A DNA stretch of 64,000 nucleotides from Annona cherimola. Lineage: Eukaryota > Streptophyta > Magnoliopsida > Magnoliales > Annonaceae. The stretch is from NCBI GenBank assembly GCA_030490835.1, contig CM059971.1:1545919-1609918 (forward strand). The letters run 5' to 3'. Below, one piece after another: positions 13,287-25,950 of the stretch (position 1 is the stretch's first letter; every line of letters begins with the position of its first letter). Made by a program: the position numbers and the translations under genes. The notes beneath the pieces were generated by a model. It made no database searches and was not told where the DNA came from. It saw only the letters and a list, made by a program, of their open reading frames with translations.

Positions 13287-16200
13287 ATGTTATCTTCGTC
13301 CTACCCCATGGACTCTCAGATTAAAGCTCAGGAACTGGCTTCCACCATTCTTTCCTCCTCTTCCCCTCAGCACATCTCCTCCACTTGCTCCGCAATCGAA
13401 ACCTTCCTCTACAAGCGCGTACCTGACCAGAACCGTTCCTTCTTTGCTGTGGCCTTCCCTGTCCTTATCTGCAAGATCTTTGGCTTTGATGATTCCTCCG
13501 CCTCTCCTCAGAAATCCCGCTCATCCGGCGGTTGGATTGATCAAATCCACGTATCTAATGATGCTGCACTTGCAAGTAAGCTTTATGAACTCCTCTCTCC
13601 ATCCGGAATCTTGTTATCTTCTCTCTTTGCTGTTGACCGTCACTCGCTTGTCAAGTACGTCTTCCCTGTTGAAAGGTTGCCCCAGTGGGTGAGGTTTGTG
13701 CTTCAGAGTGAGAGAGATCCCTCCATTTTGCCTGAACTTTGCCCCCTTTTTAGAGGCCGGCTCAAGGAGGATCGCGTCCAGGGAGCTGTCCAGGTCCAGC
13801 TGAATATTTTTGAATACTACATGTTTTGGTTCGCTTATTATCCTGTTTGTAAAGGCAGTTGGTGTGGATTGAATGGGACTGTTGCTAGAAAAAGCCGTGG
13901 ATTCAGATTAGAGAGCTGGACTTCATCTTTTCCTGTCCTCGCAAATTCAACTAGCTTTCCTGGGCAGAAGATAGAATGCAACCTGTACTTGCGGCTGCTT
14001 TATGCTTATTTGCGTTCTTTTCTCCCCAACTATGGTTCTTACCAGCCGTACTGCAGTTCGCTACTCCATTACTCATCAGCAGAAGACAGTTCCTCTCTGC
14101 TGCAAGCCGAATTTATGGTTTATACCTTGATACACTTTTGGTTGGTTGACAATGACTTCTCACCATGGCCTTTGAATGCCTTCCATTCATTTAACCTGTC
14201 CATTTCGTGCAGAAAAGTTCTAGGCGAGACGCCCCCTAGTGCAGGTTTAGGTGAACCTGTGAGGTTATTACTGAAATATCTGAATACTGGCGTTGTGCTT
14301 GGCAAAGAAGGGGTTGGGATTGTACAGAATAAGATAACACAGAAGTTGATGTTTCTGGGGTCGGCTGAAGCTGTGAAATCTAGGGTTGATATGTCACTGT
14401 TTCCTTACGGGGGCTCTTTTAGTTCGTGGAACATTTTGATTCAAAGGCCCTTTTATAGGTTTATCTTGAGGACATTTCTGTACTGCCCAATTGGTAATTC
14501 CATAAAGGATGGTTCTCAGATATTTTCTGTGTGGGTTGCTTATTTAGAGCCTTGGAAGATTAACCTGGAAGAGTTTGCTGACTTTGATGCACTGGAGTCT
14601 GTAAGTTTGAGGTCTCTGATGAAAGCAGGCACTGTTGATGGAATTTATCAATCTCAATCTTGGCAGGACTATGTGGAGTCCAATTATCTATTTTATACCT
14701 CTTTGATTGTGCACTTCCTTGGGTTTGCACATAAGTTTCTTCACAACAATGTGGAGACTATAATTCAAATGGTGCTGAAGGTTTGTTCCTCACTTGTCAT
14801 TCTTTATTGCTTTTGTTGTTCGCCTGCTTTTATTTGCATCTCTTGAATACTATGGATTTATCTTTATAGCTGTTCTCTGGATCTTGTTTATCTTTATTGC
14901 TTATGAGTTGATCTGAAGGCATATATCTGCTTGGAAAATTAGATTTCAGTTTGGCATCTGGAACCTTAATGCTGTGTTAATTACTCAGTGATAGTCCAAT
15001 GTCTTCCATGTCAATTAGATTTGGCATCAAGAAATATGTGTTTGTTTGTTGGTTGCTGATACTTTTGTCAAAATTTTGTCACAACTAACTTTTCTAGTCC
15101 GATTTATCATTCATAAGATGATTATACAATTGAATATTGGCTTGTGTTAGCAATAGCCAAGAGTGTTGAAATTAGAAAAATGAGCGAAATTTTCAGTATG
15201 TCTTTCACTTTAATTTCAGAGTTTTCTTTTGTCCTTTACAAATGTTGCTGGGACAAGCTATGTTGATCCTCTGCACTAGCAATGAACGAAATTCATTTGC
15301 AGCCTGTCAAATTTGGATACGTAACCTATTTTTTGACTCCAAATGGATGTGTATTTGATGATAGGGAAAGGAAGGATGGAAAAGATTAGGAAAAAATAAA
15401 GGTGGGAGAAGTTAAGGAAAAGCTAATGATGTGATATAATAAGGTGTGATGATTGAAATGAAGAGTTAAGCTATTCTAGATGACGGGACAAATGATTTAT
15501 GGAGCACTGGGTGCGTCTAGTAAGCAGACTGCATCCTTTACATGTTTCATTATTTTTATGGAAAAATGTCAATCAGTGTTGCAAGAATTGAGCTTTGACA
15601 GTGTAGTTCACTTTTTATGATTGTAGAACAGACTTTGGATTGCATCTGAGAGTGGTAAGCATGGTGGATTTTGTTTTTCAGGTGATTAGCATTTTAACAT
15701 CATCAAATGAGCTTATGGAACTCCTTAAGAAAATTGATGTTGCATGTTGCTCAAAACAAACTGGTTCTTCTTCTTCTATGCTTGACGGTTCATGTAAATA
15801 TGTTCCGTCCATTCAAGAACAGTTGGAGGTATGCTTTCTCATGATTTTTTGCACTATTCTTCTTGTGAAGTATACTTTATAAAAGTTACACAAGAGTTTG
15901 AGTAACATGAGTTAAGAATGAGTTCTGATCCAATGTGCCCATAAAAACCGACCATCTAGATGTGAGCATCATAGCTGAATCATCCATTCGAAGCATCAGA
16001 CTTTAATGTTTTAACCCAGCTGAAATAAAGTAAACCTGCTGAAAAGCGATCATCCTAGTTAGGGATACAATAGGTTGATTGGCACAAATAAATTGTTATT
16101 TACCCTTTTTTCTTATAAAGATTCCAATCCTATTTTAGTGTTCAATTGTTGTGAATGTTGGTAAAATATTTGCACCCTTCATTTTTTCTGGTGGCATGAT

Positions 16201-17064
16201 TAGGACTGGGAGGATGGTTTGTGTGAGAGCAATGTTGAGGGGTCTATACATGAGAACTGGAACAAACATTTAAAGCTTTTCAGTGGGGGCGAGAATGGTG
16301 GGCATCGATTGCTTCAGGTATTTATTATTATTATTATTATTTTTCAATTACATGGTATTCATTTTTATAAAATATCCTTTTTCAAAATTTGAAGGTTTTA
16401 AATGTTGTTGAATTGATCAATGCAGTTGTTAATCTCCCGTGCTGAACATGACATGCAAGCCATTTCTGGTGAGAATCTAATAAAGAACCAGCAAACTCTG
16501 GATTCCCTAAAGGCCCATATGCGTATCCTATTTGGTGGGGATGCTGCAAAGCCACTGTTCGTTGTGCCTGAGGCAATGCATATTAGGGATGAGATTTTCT
16601 CACCCAAGTACCCAGGGTTGAGTAAGCGCACTTGGGCTGATGTTAACTATAAAGGAGATTGGATGAGACGGCCTATCTCTGATGGAGAGGTGGCTTGGCT
16701 TGCTAGGCTGCTTATCAGCCTGTCTGTTTGGCTGAATAGTTTGCTTGGGCTCGACAAAACTGAAAATTTGTCCGCAGGTTCTGTCTACGTTTATACTGAC
16801 CTACCTGGGTATGATGCAGAATATGTAGGTGGTCTGAAAGATGCCCTATGGATGGTTTTGTGTTCACTGTGGTTGTGGTTTGTGTTTATGGGACGAGTGG
16901 TGTTGAGGTTCCTGAGGGAGCATGGGCTAAGGATAAACTTAAGGTTGTTTGCATCAAAGAAACTTGTGTTGTTTCTGATGTCATTTGCAATTTTCAGCCT
17001 GTGGAGGAAGGCTTGTGGGCTTTCTTTTCATCCTTCAGCCATTTGGGTGCCTTTGGTACCTTAG
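13287..17064 (+). CDS. Sphingomyelin phosphodiesterase 4-like (neutral sphingomyelinase 3 family) protein, four exons
   Basis: I recognise the translated product as the plant homologue of SMPD4/nSMase3, a family of membrane-anchored ER and nuclear-envelope proteins linked to sphingolipid hydrolysis. The exact plant substrate is unsettled. Exons: 13,287-14,780, 15,682-15,828, 16,204-16,317, and 16,426-17,064 including the TAG stop. Every intron is GT-AG and every junction is phase 0. The exons total 498, 49, 38 and 212 codons, about 797 residues, which from memory is close to plant homologues. Conserved stretches include FPVLICKIFGFDDS near residue 70, FEYYMFWFAYYP near 174, and WLVDNDFSPWP near 285. 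A strongly hydrophobic segment at about 724-747 (LWMVLCSLWLWFVFMG) and a second at about 765-778 fit a C-terminal membrane anchor. I chose the ATG at 13,287; the in-frame ATG at 13,308 is the alternative. No frame damage was seen. It is the only apparently intact gene in the window. Confidence 0.88.
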
Positions 17065-17134
17065 GTACTGTCAATTGCTAATGTTCTAGCTGAATGTCGC
17101 TCCTATGTGTATATATCAGCAACAAAAGGAAAAA

Positions 17135-17140
17135 AATAAA
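17135..17140 (+). terminator. Candidate polyadenylation signal AATAAA
   Basis: AATAAA lies about 70 bp after the stop codon of the SMPD4-like gene, a normal distance for a plant near-upstream poly(A) element. It is followed by T-rich DNA. It is short, so chance occurrence in AT-rich DNA is possible. Confidence 0.45.
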
Positions 17141-17240
17141 ACACTTGTTGCTTCATTTTTTTTTATTTTTTTGGCTGCCCCGTCCATTTCTCCTTGGAAT
17201 AGGGTCACATGAATGGTGTGTCAGGCAGGTTAGTTTGAGG

Positions 17241-17650
17241 GGGTTTTACTATTCTCTGTAGTTGATTTGTGGGAGAATCTGTAATTTTTTCATTATTTTT
17301 TCTCATTTTCCGTTCAACTTTTCTATCATTTTTACCCAACTATCCATATAACTAAATTATTTATTTTAATTTTATTCTCTTTACTCGTCACGTTAGCTCA
17401 ATCAAAAAATTTTAAACTAATTTTTTTTTATTTAAAGTTGCATTAGTTCCCAAATACATGTTTGATAATGTGAAGAATTGTTGAAAGTTGTTGTAGACAA
17501 AAATTTGAAAAGATAGGAATAATGATTAAAAATAGAGGCTAGTTATATAAAATAATGTATAGAAATGATTAAAAAGTAAGTTGTAGCGGAATATGTGTTG
17601 ATTTTTTACTAAAAGAATTTTTTTCTCACAATTATCAAATGCACTTTGTA
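17241..17650. mobile_element. Two degraded Tourist-like MITE remnants, back to back
   Basis: The first part (to about 17,450) has the family core in plus orientation (CATTTTTACCCAACTATCCATATAACTAA, then TTATTTTAATTTTATTCTCTTTACTC; only short words are quoted here). The second (about 17,456-17,650) is bounded by TGTTTGATAATGTGA and TCACAATTATCAAATGCA, with the core reversed. Neither has a clear target duplication. Confidence 0.4.
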
Positions 17651-17687
17651 TATATGTTATTTAAAAAAATATAAAAGATGTGGGAGC

Positions 17688-18345
17688 CTGTACTAGGTTA
17701 GGAGTATAAATAGTGTTAGTTTTAATCCTGATTAAGTGATTAATCTAATCTGATTTATAATAGTATTGGGTTAGGTATTTTAGAAAAATAAGTTATATAA
17801 TTCGAATTGATTTGACTTAATTTCAAAAGTAGGTTGTTTTGGGTTCGATGATTAACAAATTGATTTAACTTGATTTCATATATTGGTGTAAAAATACCAT
17901 AGGTTATTAAAAAGTAATCACACATTTGCACATAAGATATTGGAATTATCTAAATATTATTATTTTGAAATAAAATTATTTAACAATTATATTATTGTGT
18001 AAGTCATAAATTAAAAAGTATTCTCATAAAAATTATTAATTTTTATTATTTCATATAAATTTATATTTTAAAATAGATTTAATTAAGTAAAGTATTTTTA
18101 AATATTATATGTTTATTTAAATATTATATATTTATCAACTTGATTTTTAATTCGAACCACATTAATTTCTATAGGATTAAAATAGGGTTGAATTAATGTG
18201 TAAAAAATAGAGTTAAAAGTAGAATTAGGTTAAGATTTTATAAGAGGAGTGTGTGTGTGTGTGTGTTTTTTTTTTTAATAAATATAAGGTGTGTTAGAGC
18301 TATGTTTATTCATTCTAACTTAATTTACACCCTTACCAGTCGTGT
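17688..18345. mobile_element. hAT-like non-autonomous element remnant (right arm)
   Basis: This is the mirror copy of 7,398-8,050. The inner end reads CCTGTACTAGGTTAGGAGTA and the outer end TTCTAACTTAATTTACACCC. It contains a (TG)n microsatellite at about 18,246-18,264 followed by a T run, where the left arm has (AC)n at about 7,460. The class is inferred from the GGTGTAAAT-type ends. Confidence 0.4.
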
Positions 18346-19426
18346 GCAGGAGACCGAAAAGTGAAAAACTACACCTTTCGTGGTCGAAAATAGTGGGAGA
18401 GTGAGAATAGGGAAAGAGAGAAGAAAGGGGAAGGAGGGGCCGATGAGTCATGGTTGCTGTAGAAGTCGTAACTGCCGTTGGGGATTTCGTCCTATGTTAG
18501 GCCTAAAGGAGAAAGCAAGGGGATGTTGCTATCATAGCTGGCAGCGGAAGTTGTCTGGGTTTTTCATTGCAAATTTGGGGGGTTTTGATATTTGCATTTA
18601 CATTAACATTCCAATTAGATGTGAGATTTATGCACTTTACTTATGAATTTTCAAACCCATAATTTTCTACGCTGATGAAGCAGATTTAAGCCTAAGAACA
18701 TTTAAGCAGATGCAAGCCTAAACATGTACTCCATATGATTTAAAGCCTAATTTAGATTTGTAAAATGATTTTGATATGCTGATTCATATACATATTGGTT
18801 GCTCAAAACTCATTGATTTTTACTTAAGTATTACTAAGTTTGCTTATACTCATACTCGTGTTTTTTCTTCTATTTTAAATGATAGATCTAAGAGGGTGAT
18901 TTAACTGGGACAAACAAATAGAAATGAGAACTTACTACTTAGGTTTTGACCCTTACTAGGGATAAACACTTATGTATATAAATTTTGGAATCGAATATAT
19001 GTAAATTAATCATCTTAGCTACATATACATGACATTTACTTTATGTTAGCACTTGCGATTGTTCTTTCCATTACTATTGTTCCCAGATATTAGCCACAAA
19101 GGCACTCCTATTACTATTGATCCTTGATATTGGGCTGGCTACTAGGTGCCCTGATAGCCTGTGACAACCGTTGCACTAACACTTTGACTTGGTCAGTGGA
19201 GTGTTACACAAATATACTCCTAGAGAACTAAAAGTTTTAATCTATCAACACCCATCTTCCTTTCAAATTTGAGGGAGAATTGCAAGTCATTGGATGTGCT
19301 TAGAGAAATGTGTCTGGAATTTGTCCTTAGGAATCCCTCCTTAATGTTGTTGAGAATTTATAAAACAATCATGCTCTCTCAAATCCCTACTCATCCTGCC
19401 TCCTCTCTCATTTCTCCTAACTAGAA

Positions 19427-19552
19427 GGCGATGGGGAAGACAAATGCTCCTTTCAGGTCAATTTCAACACGATCTAGGTGTGAAACTCAGGCGATGGGGA
19501 AGACAAATGCTCCTTTCAGGTCAATTTCAACACGATCTAGGTGTGAAACTCA
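19427..19552 (+). repeat. 63-bp perfect tandem duplication, right arm only
   Basis: Two identical 63-bp units run 19,427-19,489 and 19,490-19,552, each starting GGCGATGGGGAAGACAAATG and ending GTGTGAAACTCA. The left arm has only one, partly different, version of this site near 6,200-6,240. The duplication therefore arose after the arms separated. Confidence 0.9.
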
Positions 19553-21763
19553 TATCATTTGAGACTTAGTATAAAATTAGTCTTTAAGTTAATATAATTT
19601 ATACCCTTAAAGCTTGTACAAAATACATGTTATTAATGTAAAGTTATAGAAAGATGTATATGTTTATAAAGAGATTAAATTGCAATTTTAGAAAAATGAG
19701 ATTAATTTGCAAATTTAGAAAAGAATGGTTGAATGGTAAATTCAAAAAAGTGTAGAGATGAAAAGGAATCTAATTGGAATTTAAAAAGATTAGTTTTGAA
19801 ATTATGAGAAAAGGGGTAAATTACAATTTGATAAAGGTAAGATACGCAAATAAATTTTTATAAATTTTTCGGGATGGAGTTTCAAAATTCCGAATTGTAC
19901 GAAATGAACCGTTTAAATTCATGGACCTTTTGGAAAAATAAAAATAAATAAAAAAATTTGTGCCAATTAAGGATCCTAATTAATGACTTATATTCACCTA
20001 GACTATCTCCCTTAGATCTTAGAATACATAACTCTAATTGACACAAGAGTTCATAGGATAGTGTTAAATTACGTGCTCTCTAACCTGACGGATTAGATTA
20101 TGAAAAATAATTGAATAAAATTTGCATCGAATTCAAATGCATGCACTCCACGACGTGCAACATGTATTCACGTTTTTTTTATTTTGGTTAATTATTTATT
20201 AAATTAATATCTTAGTATATTTGTGGCCGTTTTAATAGAATTTTATAGTTAAGTTTATTTTAACATACTCTGTTTAGTGAATGGACTAGATCATAAAAAT
20301 TATGCGTAGAAAATTTTTAAACAATCAAAATTAAATGAGATTTCATGAATTAATTTTAAACGTTTATATTTTTAACCACAGTAATCATTTTGATATAAAA
20401 CTTGAGATGGACCGTTAAATTAATATGTTCTAAAATACAGATAAATATAAAAATTTCATTGAATAAAGTAGGAAGAAATTATGTCCAGCGAAATCATCCT
20501 TTGCATGCATATTGCGATGAATATATACCCTATGCATTTCATACATTAATTATTATATATATAACTCTATTTCATATGAAATTAATATATACATTAAGAT
20601 AGTTGGAAATAATTAAATAACTTAACAAACATTTACACGCACACTAGTTGATAACATCTAAGCAAACGATGGTCGCAAATTTTATTTTATAATAACAGAA
20701 GAATAAAAATCAACATTTATATTGATAATCATACATAATTTATCTCAAAAAATATTTATATATCTTAAGATAAGTTTCAACTAATTCTTTTAATAGCAAA
20801 AAATATATTAGATAAATACTAGAAACTCTATCAAAATAGGACACCAAGATGATATAATTAGAAATTTTCACAGTCAAAAAATATAATAATAAAGATGATA
20901 CGACATACAAAATTTTTAATATAATTGATTTTTTATGTTTAAAAATTGAAAAATATTGTTAATGATCATTTTTTATGTCCACTGGTTGATTTCTCTCTCC
21001 GCTTTAAGAAAAGTGATCACTTTTTATGTACAATGATTAGCAGTTTCATTTATGGATGTATATTTTGTCGGTTCAAAAAATTTTCTGCTAATTATTTCGT
21101 TTCTTTAGGATAAAAAAAATATCTATAGATTTTGGCTAAATGCGAAGGTGGCACTCAAGCGGCGCAAGAGTTGGAAGTTAAATGTGTCGATTGTACTTGG
21201 ACTGTGTATTTCTGCTGGATTTGGAAGGAAATGTCTTTGGAAATGTCATCCAATACTTGAAGAAAATTACATAGTTTGTAGGGTGTTGGGGAAATACATA
21301 GGTAAGTCCCTACAAATGTCATCACACACTATTAATTAATAGACTATTTTTTATTTTGAGAAGTTGGACTTCATTCCATACAAATATCTCATATTTTCTT
21401 CTCATGTGCTTACTGTCCTTTCATCAAGCTAGCTGTTTCTGAATAGACAGATCAATAATATGCTTTATTTATACATAGGATTTAGGAACAAAAATAATTA
21501 TCGCAACAACATTTAGGCCCGATGTAGTTGCTGTCTCACTAATCCGGTTGTTTATGAGAGACATATGAATGCACTTTTCCTTGATTTGATAAGAAAACTC
21601 GTTCTAATTCATTCACCATTAAAGTGAACCAAAATGGTGGGGCAACATTGAAATATTTTGGTGTTGTGCCACCATTGAAGCATTGCCTATACAAAAACAA
21701 CTTGGCATGATAACATGCATCGAATATGAAGAGTACTTCTTTTAATAGTTATTTCATGATAAT

Positions 21764-22113
21764 ATACAGTATATAGTACATAAGGTTAACTTATAATATT
21801 TAATTTTTATTTAATTTTTTATTTTTCCTTCATAAACATATTTTCTAAGTGTATTTAATCTATATATTAAGTTTTACTATTTTACAATGCTTTTACATAT
21901 TATTTTTAAAAATCAAGCCTTTTTAGAGATGAAAATGACTTATATGCTCTTGAAATTGATGATTTTTACAAATTAAAAATAAATATGTAAAAATATTATA
22001 AAATGGTAAAACTTGGCATGTGGATTAAATTTACTTAAAAACATTTATGAAGAAAAAATAAAAAATAAATCAAATTAAAATTTAAAATAAATATTATAAG
22101 TACATGTACAATA
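21764..22113. repeat. Foldback element, right-arm copy
   Basis: This is the inverted counterpart of 3,472-3,834, with the same self-complementary layout: ATATAGTACATAAGGTTAAC on one side and ATTATAAGTACATGTACAAT on the other. It is non-coding. Confidence 0.5.
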
Positions 22114-22327
22114 TATTTTATATAATCATGCCTCATCTTCAAATGAGTCCGGATGAAATTTTTTTTTTGAAAGTTTTATATAAAATTGTTAAATGGGTAT
22201 ATTTAGCTTATATATATATATCAAGTTTTAAAGATGTGTATATATATGTATATTTATTTCTAAGAGGAGCATTTTAGTCATTTTCAAGTGTTTTTAAAAT
22301 ATCCTTGTTTTTAAAAATAAAAAATTT

Positions 22328-24060
22328 ATATACACACGTCTTCAAAATTGATAAAATTTTATTTATACACCTAAATTAATAGTTCTATAAAATTTTTAAA
22401 AATAAAAAAATCAATTTTGCAACTAGATTAATAATTTGAATGCATGTTAAAAGCATTGAAACATTACTTTTTCAAACTCTTTAGAAAAATAGTTATCCAT
22501 AATGCTGGCGGCCGGAATCCAAGCTTTATTTTCTCAAAAAGTATCCTAGTGTCTTTTCCCTCCATATTTAGTTTAGTGGAAGTTGATATAAGAGGGGAAC
22601 TTGTGTCTTCTAAAGCTTATAGATGGAGCATGGTGTTAATACTTATAAGAATGCCTTAGGGGTTGATTATAATATCAATTAAGATATAATGTAAATATAA
22701 CAAACTTTTAGTTCCAATTTTAATTGTACATTACAAATCTTGTAAACGTATGTTATAGATATTAATAATCTTAACTTATTAATTAATTTAATTTACGCAT
22801 ATAATTAATTATGAACCATAGACATTGGTTAAAATGTTATAATTAAGTGTTGGACCAAAAATGTTACGAGGAACATTTTCTTAACATCCATTTCTTATCA
22901 AGTAGTTTATATTAGGAACAAATAAATAGTAAAATACAACCTACAATTGAAGGAGCTGTTTGGAAATGCATAGAACTTGTCCATTCTGATAAAACTTTTC
23001 AATGGCAGGAAAATGCGTCATTTAATGTAGCCATAACATACTTTCAAATGGGTGTATATTATCGTCTGTACAATGAGAAGAACAAGAGTAATTAACCATT
23101 AGATCAGGGAAAATTGCGAAATGCTCAAGCAAATTTTGAAGGCGAGTTAAAAAACACGAGCGAATTAACAAGTAAGAAAATAAAATAGGCATGCATTCCA
23201 TGATCTTGTCGTTACAGCATAAATGTTTGTTTGTTGCATAAATCTCAACATATTGCATTTCTAATCTTTCTTCATTTTTTGAAGGTGCTTAGTTTCTACG
23301 ATGGAACCACTAACTAGAAGATCTAATAGGCATGCAGCCATGGTCTTTCCTTTGCAGTATAAATCTCTGTTTCTTTAGCAAATCTCAACATATTTCACAA
23401 GATTTAAGATACTCAATTCTTTCATCTCTCAAAAATTGTCATTTTCCAAAGATCAAACAAATGAAATAAAAGTTACACCCATGAATCTCAATGTGTGCGC
23501 GCTTTGATATGTCTCTTAAATGCAAACGCCCATCACTTAGATAATTGAATACACAAAACTTCAGTCAATCATACATCTGACCAAAATTAACCCATGGTCT
23601 ACATACATAAATTAATCCATAGCCCAAATAGTTCCATTGAATAGCTTAAATGAGGTGTATCAAAAATAAATTCATTAATGTCGAACTTTATCATCCATCA
23701 CATGACTAATAGTTCCTGTTTTATATTTGATCCATGAATCCTTCCTAATAACTTCCATCCGTTGGTGATAGAGAAATTAGTGTAGTAGGATCCACCATTA
23801 GAAAATCATAATTTTTGAATAAGGTGCACAAATATGCAATCATCCCACCAAAAACCACCTCTCAAGCACTCTGCGTCGTTAAATTGCTCACCAATATCCT
23901 ATATTGTCGATAAAAGAATACGAGCATTTGCATATTAAAATCAATGCATGGAGGTGATAGGAATTAATTGAGCTAAAATATTTCTGGTTGATATTCAGAT
24001 GTGAATATTGGTAGGATTTACAATTTTGGAAGCAAACCAAGCCTCATCCAACTGTACAAT
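22328..24060. other. Intergenic DNA, no gene recognised
   Basis: Short open frames (22,444-22,659 plus; 23,022-23,258 minus) have no recognisable features. A short imperfect duplication is visible around 23,190-23,270 and 23,325-23,400, sharing GGCATGCA and AAATCTCAACATATT. Nothing else was identified. Confidence 0.5.
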
Positions 24061-24069
24061 ATCTTGTGC

Positions 24070-25732
24070 TAATGGAAAAATGGACGAAAAATGAAGAACA
24101 AAAGAATAACAAAGAAGGAAAGGGAAAGACGAGACACACTCATAACAGAATTCTCAGACCTAAACTTATTGAAATTATTCTTCCTATTTATATGTCTTGA
24201 CTGATGCCACATCTCCCACTGGGGACCCTCTAACTTATTTTGCATGAGTGAGAAGTTGGCTTCTACCTCTCCCATTTGGGCCTAGGTTTGATCAAATGCC
24301 TAAACTTAAGATGATACCCATGTCCACCTTTCTTAGCATCTCGTGATTCTTGCAGCTTTTCTTCAGTAACTGTTGGTGTTGGTTAGGACTGAGCCTCTTC
24401 ATGAACCCATGATGAAGCTTGACACTCTAACTTGAACTGAGAGTAATGTTAGAGAAACTATTGTGAATCCTCCCGTATCTTCAACTGACAACCTAATCCA
24501 ACAAATATAACACTCCTGCTTACCTGTGCTAGCCTTCAACACATCTCTCCTGCACACTAGCAGCGACCACTAACTGAAACTACCCATTGAAATCACAATG
24601 GGGCTAAGTAGTAGTTAATTGCTCTAATGATACCCTCTTCTTCAACAATGAAACATGAAAGACTAGGTGAATAACCTGAAGGTAGGTCCAACTTATATGC
24701 CACAGTTCCAATTCTCTTCATAATTTGGTAAACACCATAATATCTTGTTGCTAGTTTGTGAAAATGATGAGTCTTAGATGTAACTTGTTTGAAGGACTGC
24801 AGTTTTAGATATACCTAATCTCCAGCGTTATTCTCCACATCACGCTGATGCAAATTTGCTGCCTGTTTCTTCTTTTCTTGGGTGACTCGCAAATTATCCT
24901 TAAGAATAGCAAACATTTGATCTCGCTCCTATAAGTATATATCCACAGCAACCATTTTACAATTTTGATGCTCATAAGGCACAATTGGAGGAGGTTGTCA
25001 TCCATACACAATCTGAGATGGGAAATTTGAGTGCTTACATGATAAGAGGTATTATACCACCAAGAAATCAACCCACCTGCCCGGACTTTCCATAGAAAAA
25101 CTCTGCGGATACACCTCTAAAATCCCGTTGACCACTTTTGTTTGCCTATCACTTTGAGGATCATAAGCAGTGCTATGAGATAATTAAAAATCACTCATAA
25201 AAATCTCTTCTCTATCCGAGACAATGGTTTTAGGAATACCATGCAATTTAACTACCTCCTGTAGGAAGATCTTGGCCACGATTGCAACAGTTAAGGATGA
25301 GTTAAAGCACTAAAATGTGAGTATGTTGAAAGTTGATCCACAATTACTAAGATAACAGTTTTCTCTTTTGACATTAGTAAACATGTTATAAATCCATAGT
25401 TACCTCTTCGCATATCTGATTAGGGATAACTAGAGATTGTAACAGACCCGCTGGATCTGTGACATATACTTAGCATTGTTACAAATGTCATGTTGTGCTA
25501 CATATTGTTGAACCTGCCTTTTCATACCTGGCTAATAAAAATGCTCCTTTAATATGCGATAAGTTCTCAAGACTCCTGAATGACTCCTAAAAACTAATCG
25601 TGAAACTGATTTAATAAAGTAGTTCGGTGCTTACTATTAGCTAGTAAAAGCAGCCCCCCTTGAATTGAATATTGAGGAAATTTGACTGGCTGTGCCTCCA
25701 CCTTGCCATGCAGCTGCTGCAACCCTTGATCC
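24070..25732 (-). pseudogene. Degraded Ty3/gypsy integrase region
   Basis: Read on the minus strand from 25,732 downward, the fragments follow the order of a Ty3/gypsy pol 3' half. A linker before integrase (VKFPQYSIQGGLLLLAN) comes first. Next is a remnant of the H2C2 zinc-binding part (GVLRTYRILKEHFY, then MKRQVQQYVAQHDIC). Core pieces follow (LHGIPKTIVSDRE, STAYDPQSD) with a WWYNTSYHVSTQ motif. A post-integrase segment (HKLATRYYGVYQIMKRIG, TVAYKLDLPSGYS) comes last. Stops and frameshifts break the frame repeatedly. In the last core block a lysine (near 25,138) replaces the glutamate expected as the third catalytic residue. The final stretch (about 24,070-24,280 in minus orientation) has a TATAAATA-like word and could be LTR, but this is weak. 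The reverse transcriptase half is absent; the fragment ends where a copia LTR begins. Confidence 0.75.
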
Positions 25733-25948
25733 TGTTAGCATAAAGATCAACAGGAAATCAAAACAGATTTGTTTTCTATTTTTTGTAATTTTTTCAAGTT
25801 TTAACTGTCCACAAATTTTGACATTCAAAGGAGGAGAAGGTTGTTATTTTTTATGTATAAATAACTAGTTTTCAATGAAAGAAAGTAGATCATTTTTTCC
25901 AAACCTTTCAGTTTACACTTTTATTGCTTTCCTTATTTTAATCCAACA
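25733..25948 (+). mobile_element. 5' LTR of a Ty1/copia element (216 bp)
   Basis: It begins TGTTAGCA and ends TCCAACA, with TG...CA ends and short inverted termini. It contains TATAAATAACTAG near 25,853 as a likely promoter. It is followed two bases later by a methionyl-tRNA primer binding site. The matching 3' LTR was not found, as the element is truncated. The LTR start abuts the gypsy remnant, so it probably inserted into it. Confidence 0.75.
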
Positions 25949-25950
25949 AG

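Larger units (their letters stand above)
17681..22327 (-). repeat. Right arm of the large inverted repeat (about 4.65 kb)
   Basis: This is the inverted counterpart of 3,253-8,056. The inner end begins AGCCTGTACTAGGTTAG and mirrors CCTAGTACAGGC near 8,045. The outer end has AATATCCTTGTTTTTAAAAA near 22,300, mirroring 3,260-3,290. The 63-codon frame at 21,148-21,339 translates identically to the left-arm copy, which indicates long shared identity. Differences include a (TG)n run near 18,246, a 63-bp tandem duplication present only here, and two segments missing relative to the left arm. No known protein was found. Confidence 0.85.

Noticed and set aside
13207..13692. 161-codon plus frame overlapping the sphingomyelinase-like gene
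   Set aside because: It is an alternative-frame shadow of exon 1, and the other frame has clear family similarity and splice logic.
16848..17081. 77-codon frame at the end of the same gene
   Set aside because: It is a shadow of exon 4 in another frame, with no start context or homology.
21148..21339. 63-codon frame identical in both inverted-repeat arms
   Set aside because: Identity reflects arm duplication, not proven coding selection. No recognisable protein and no flanking exons.
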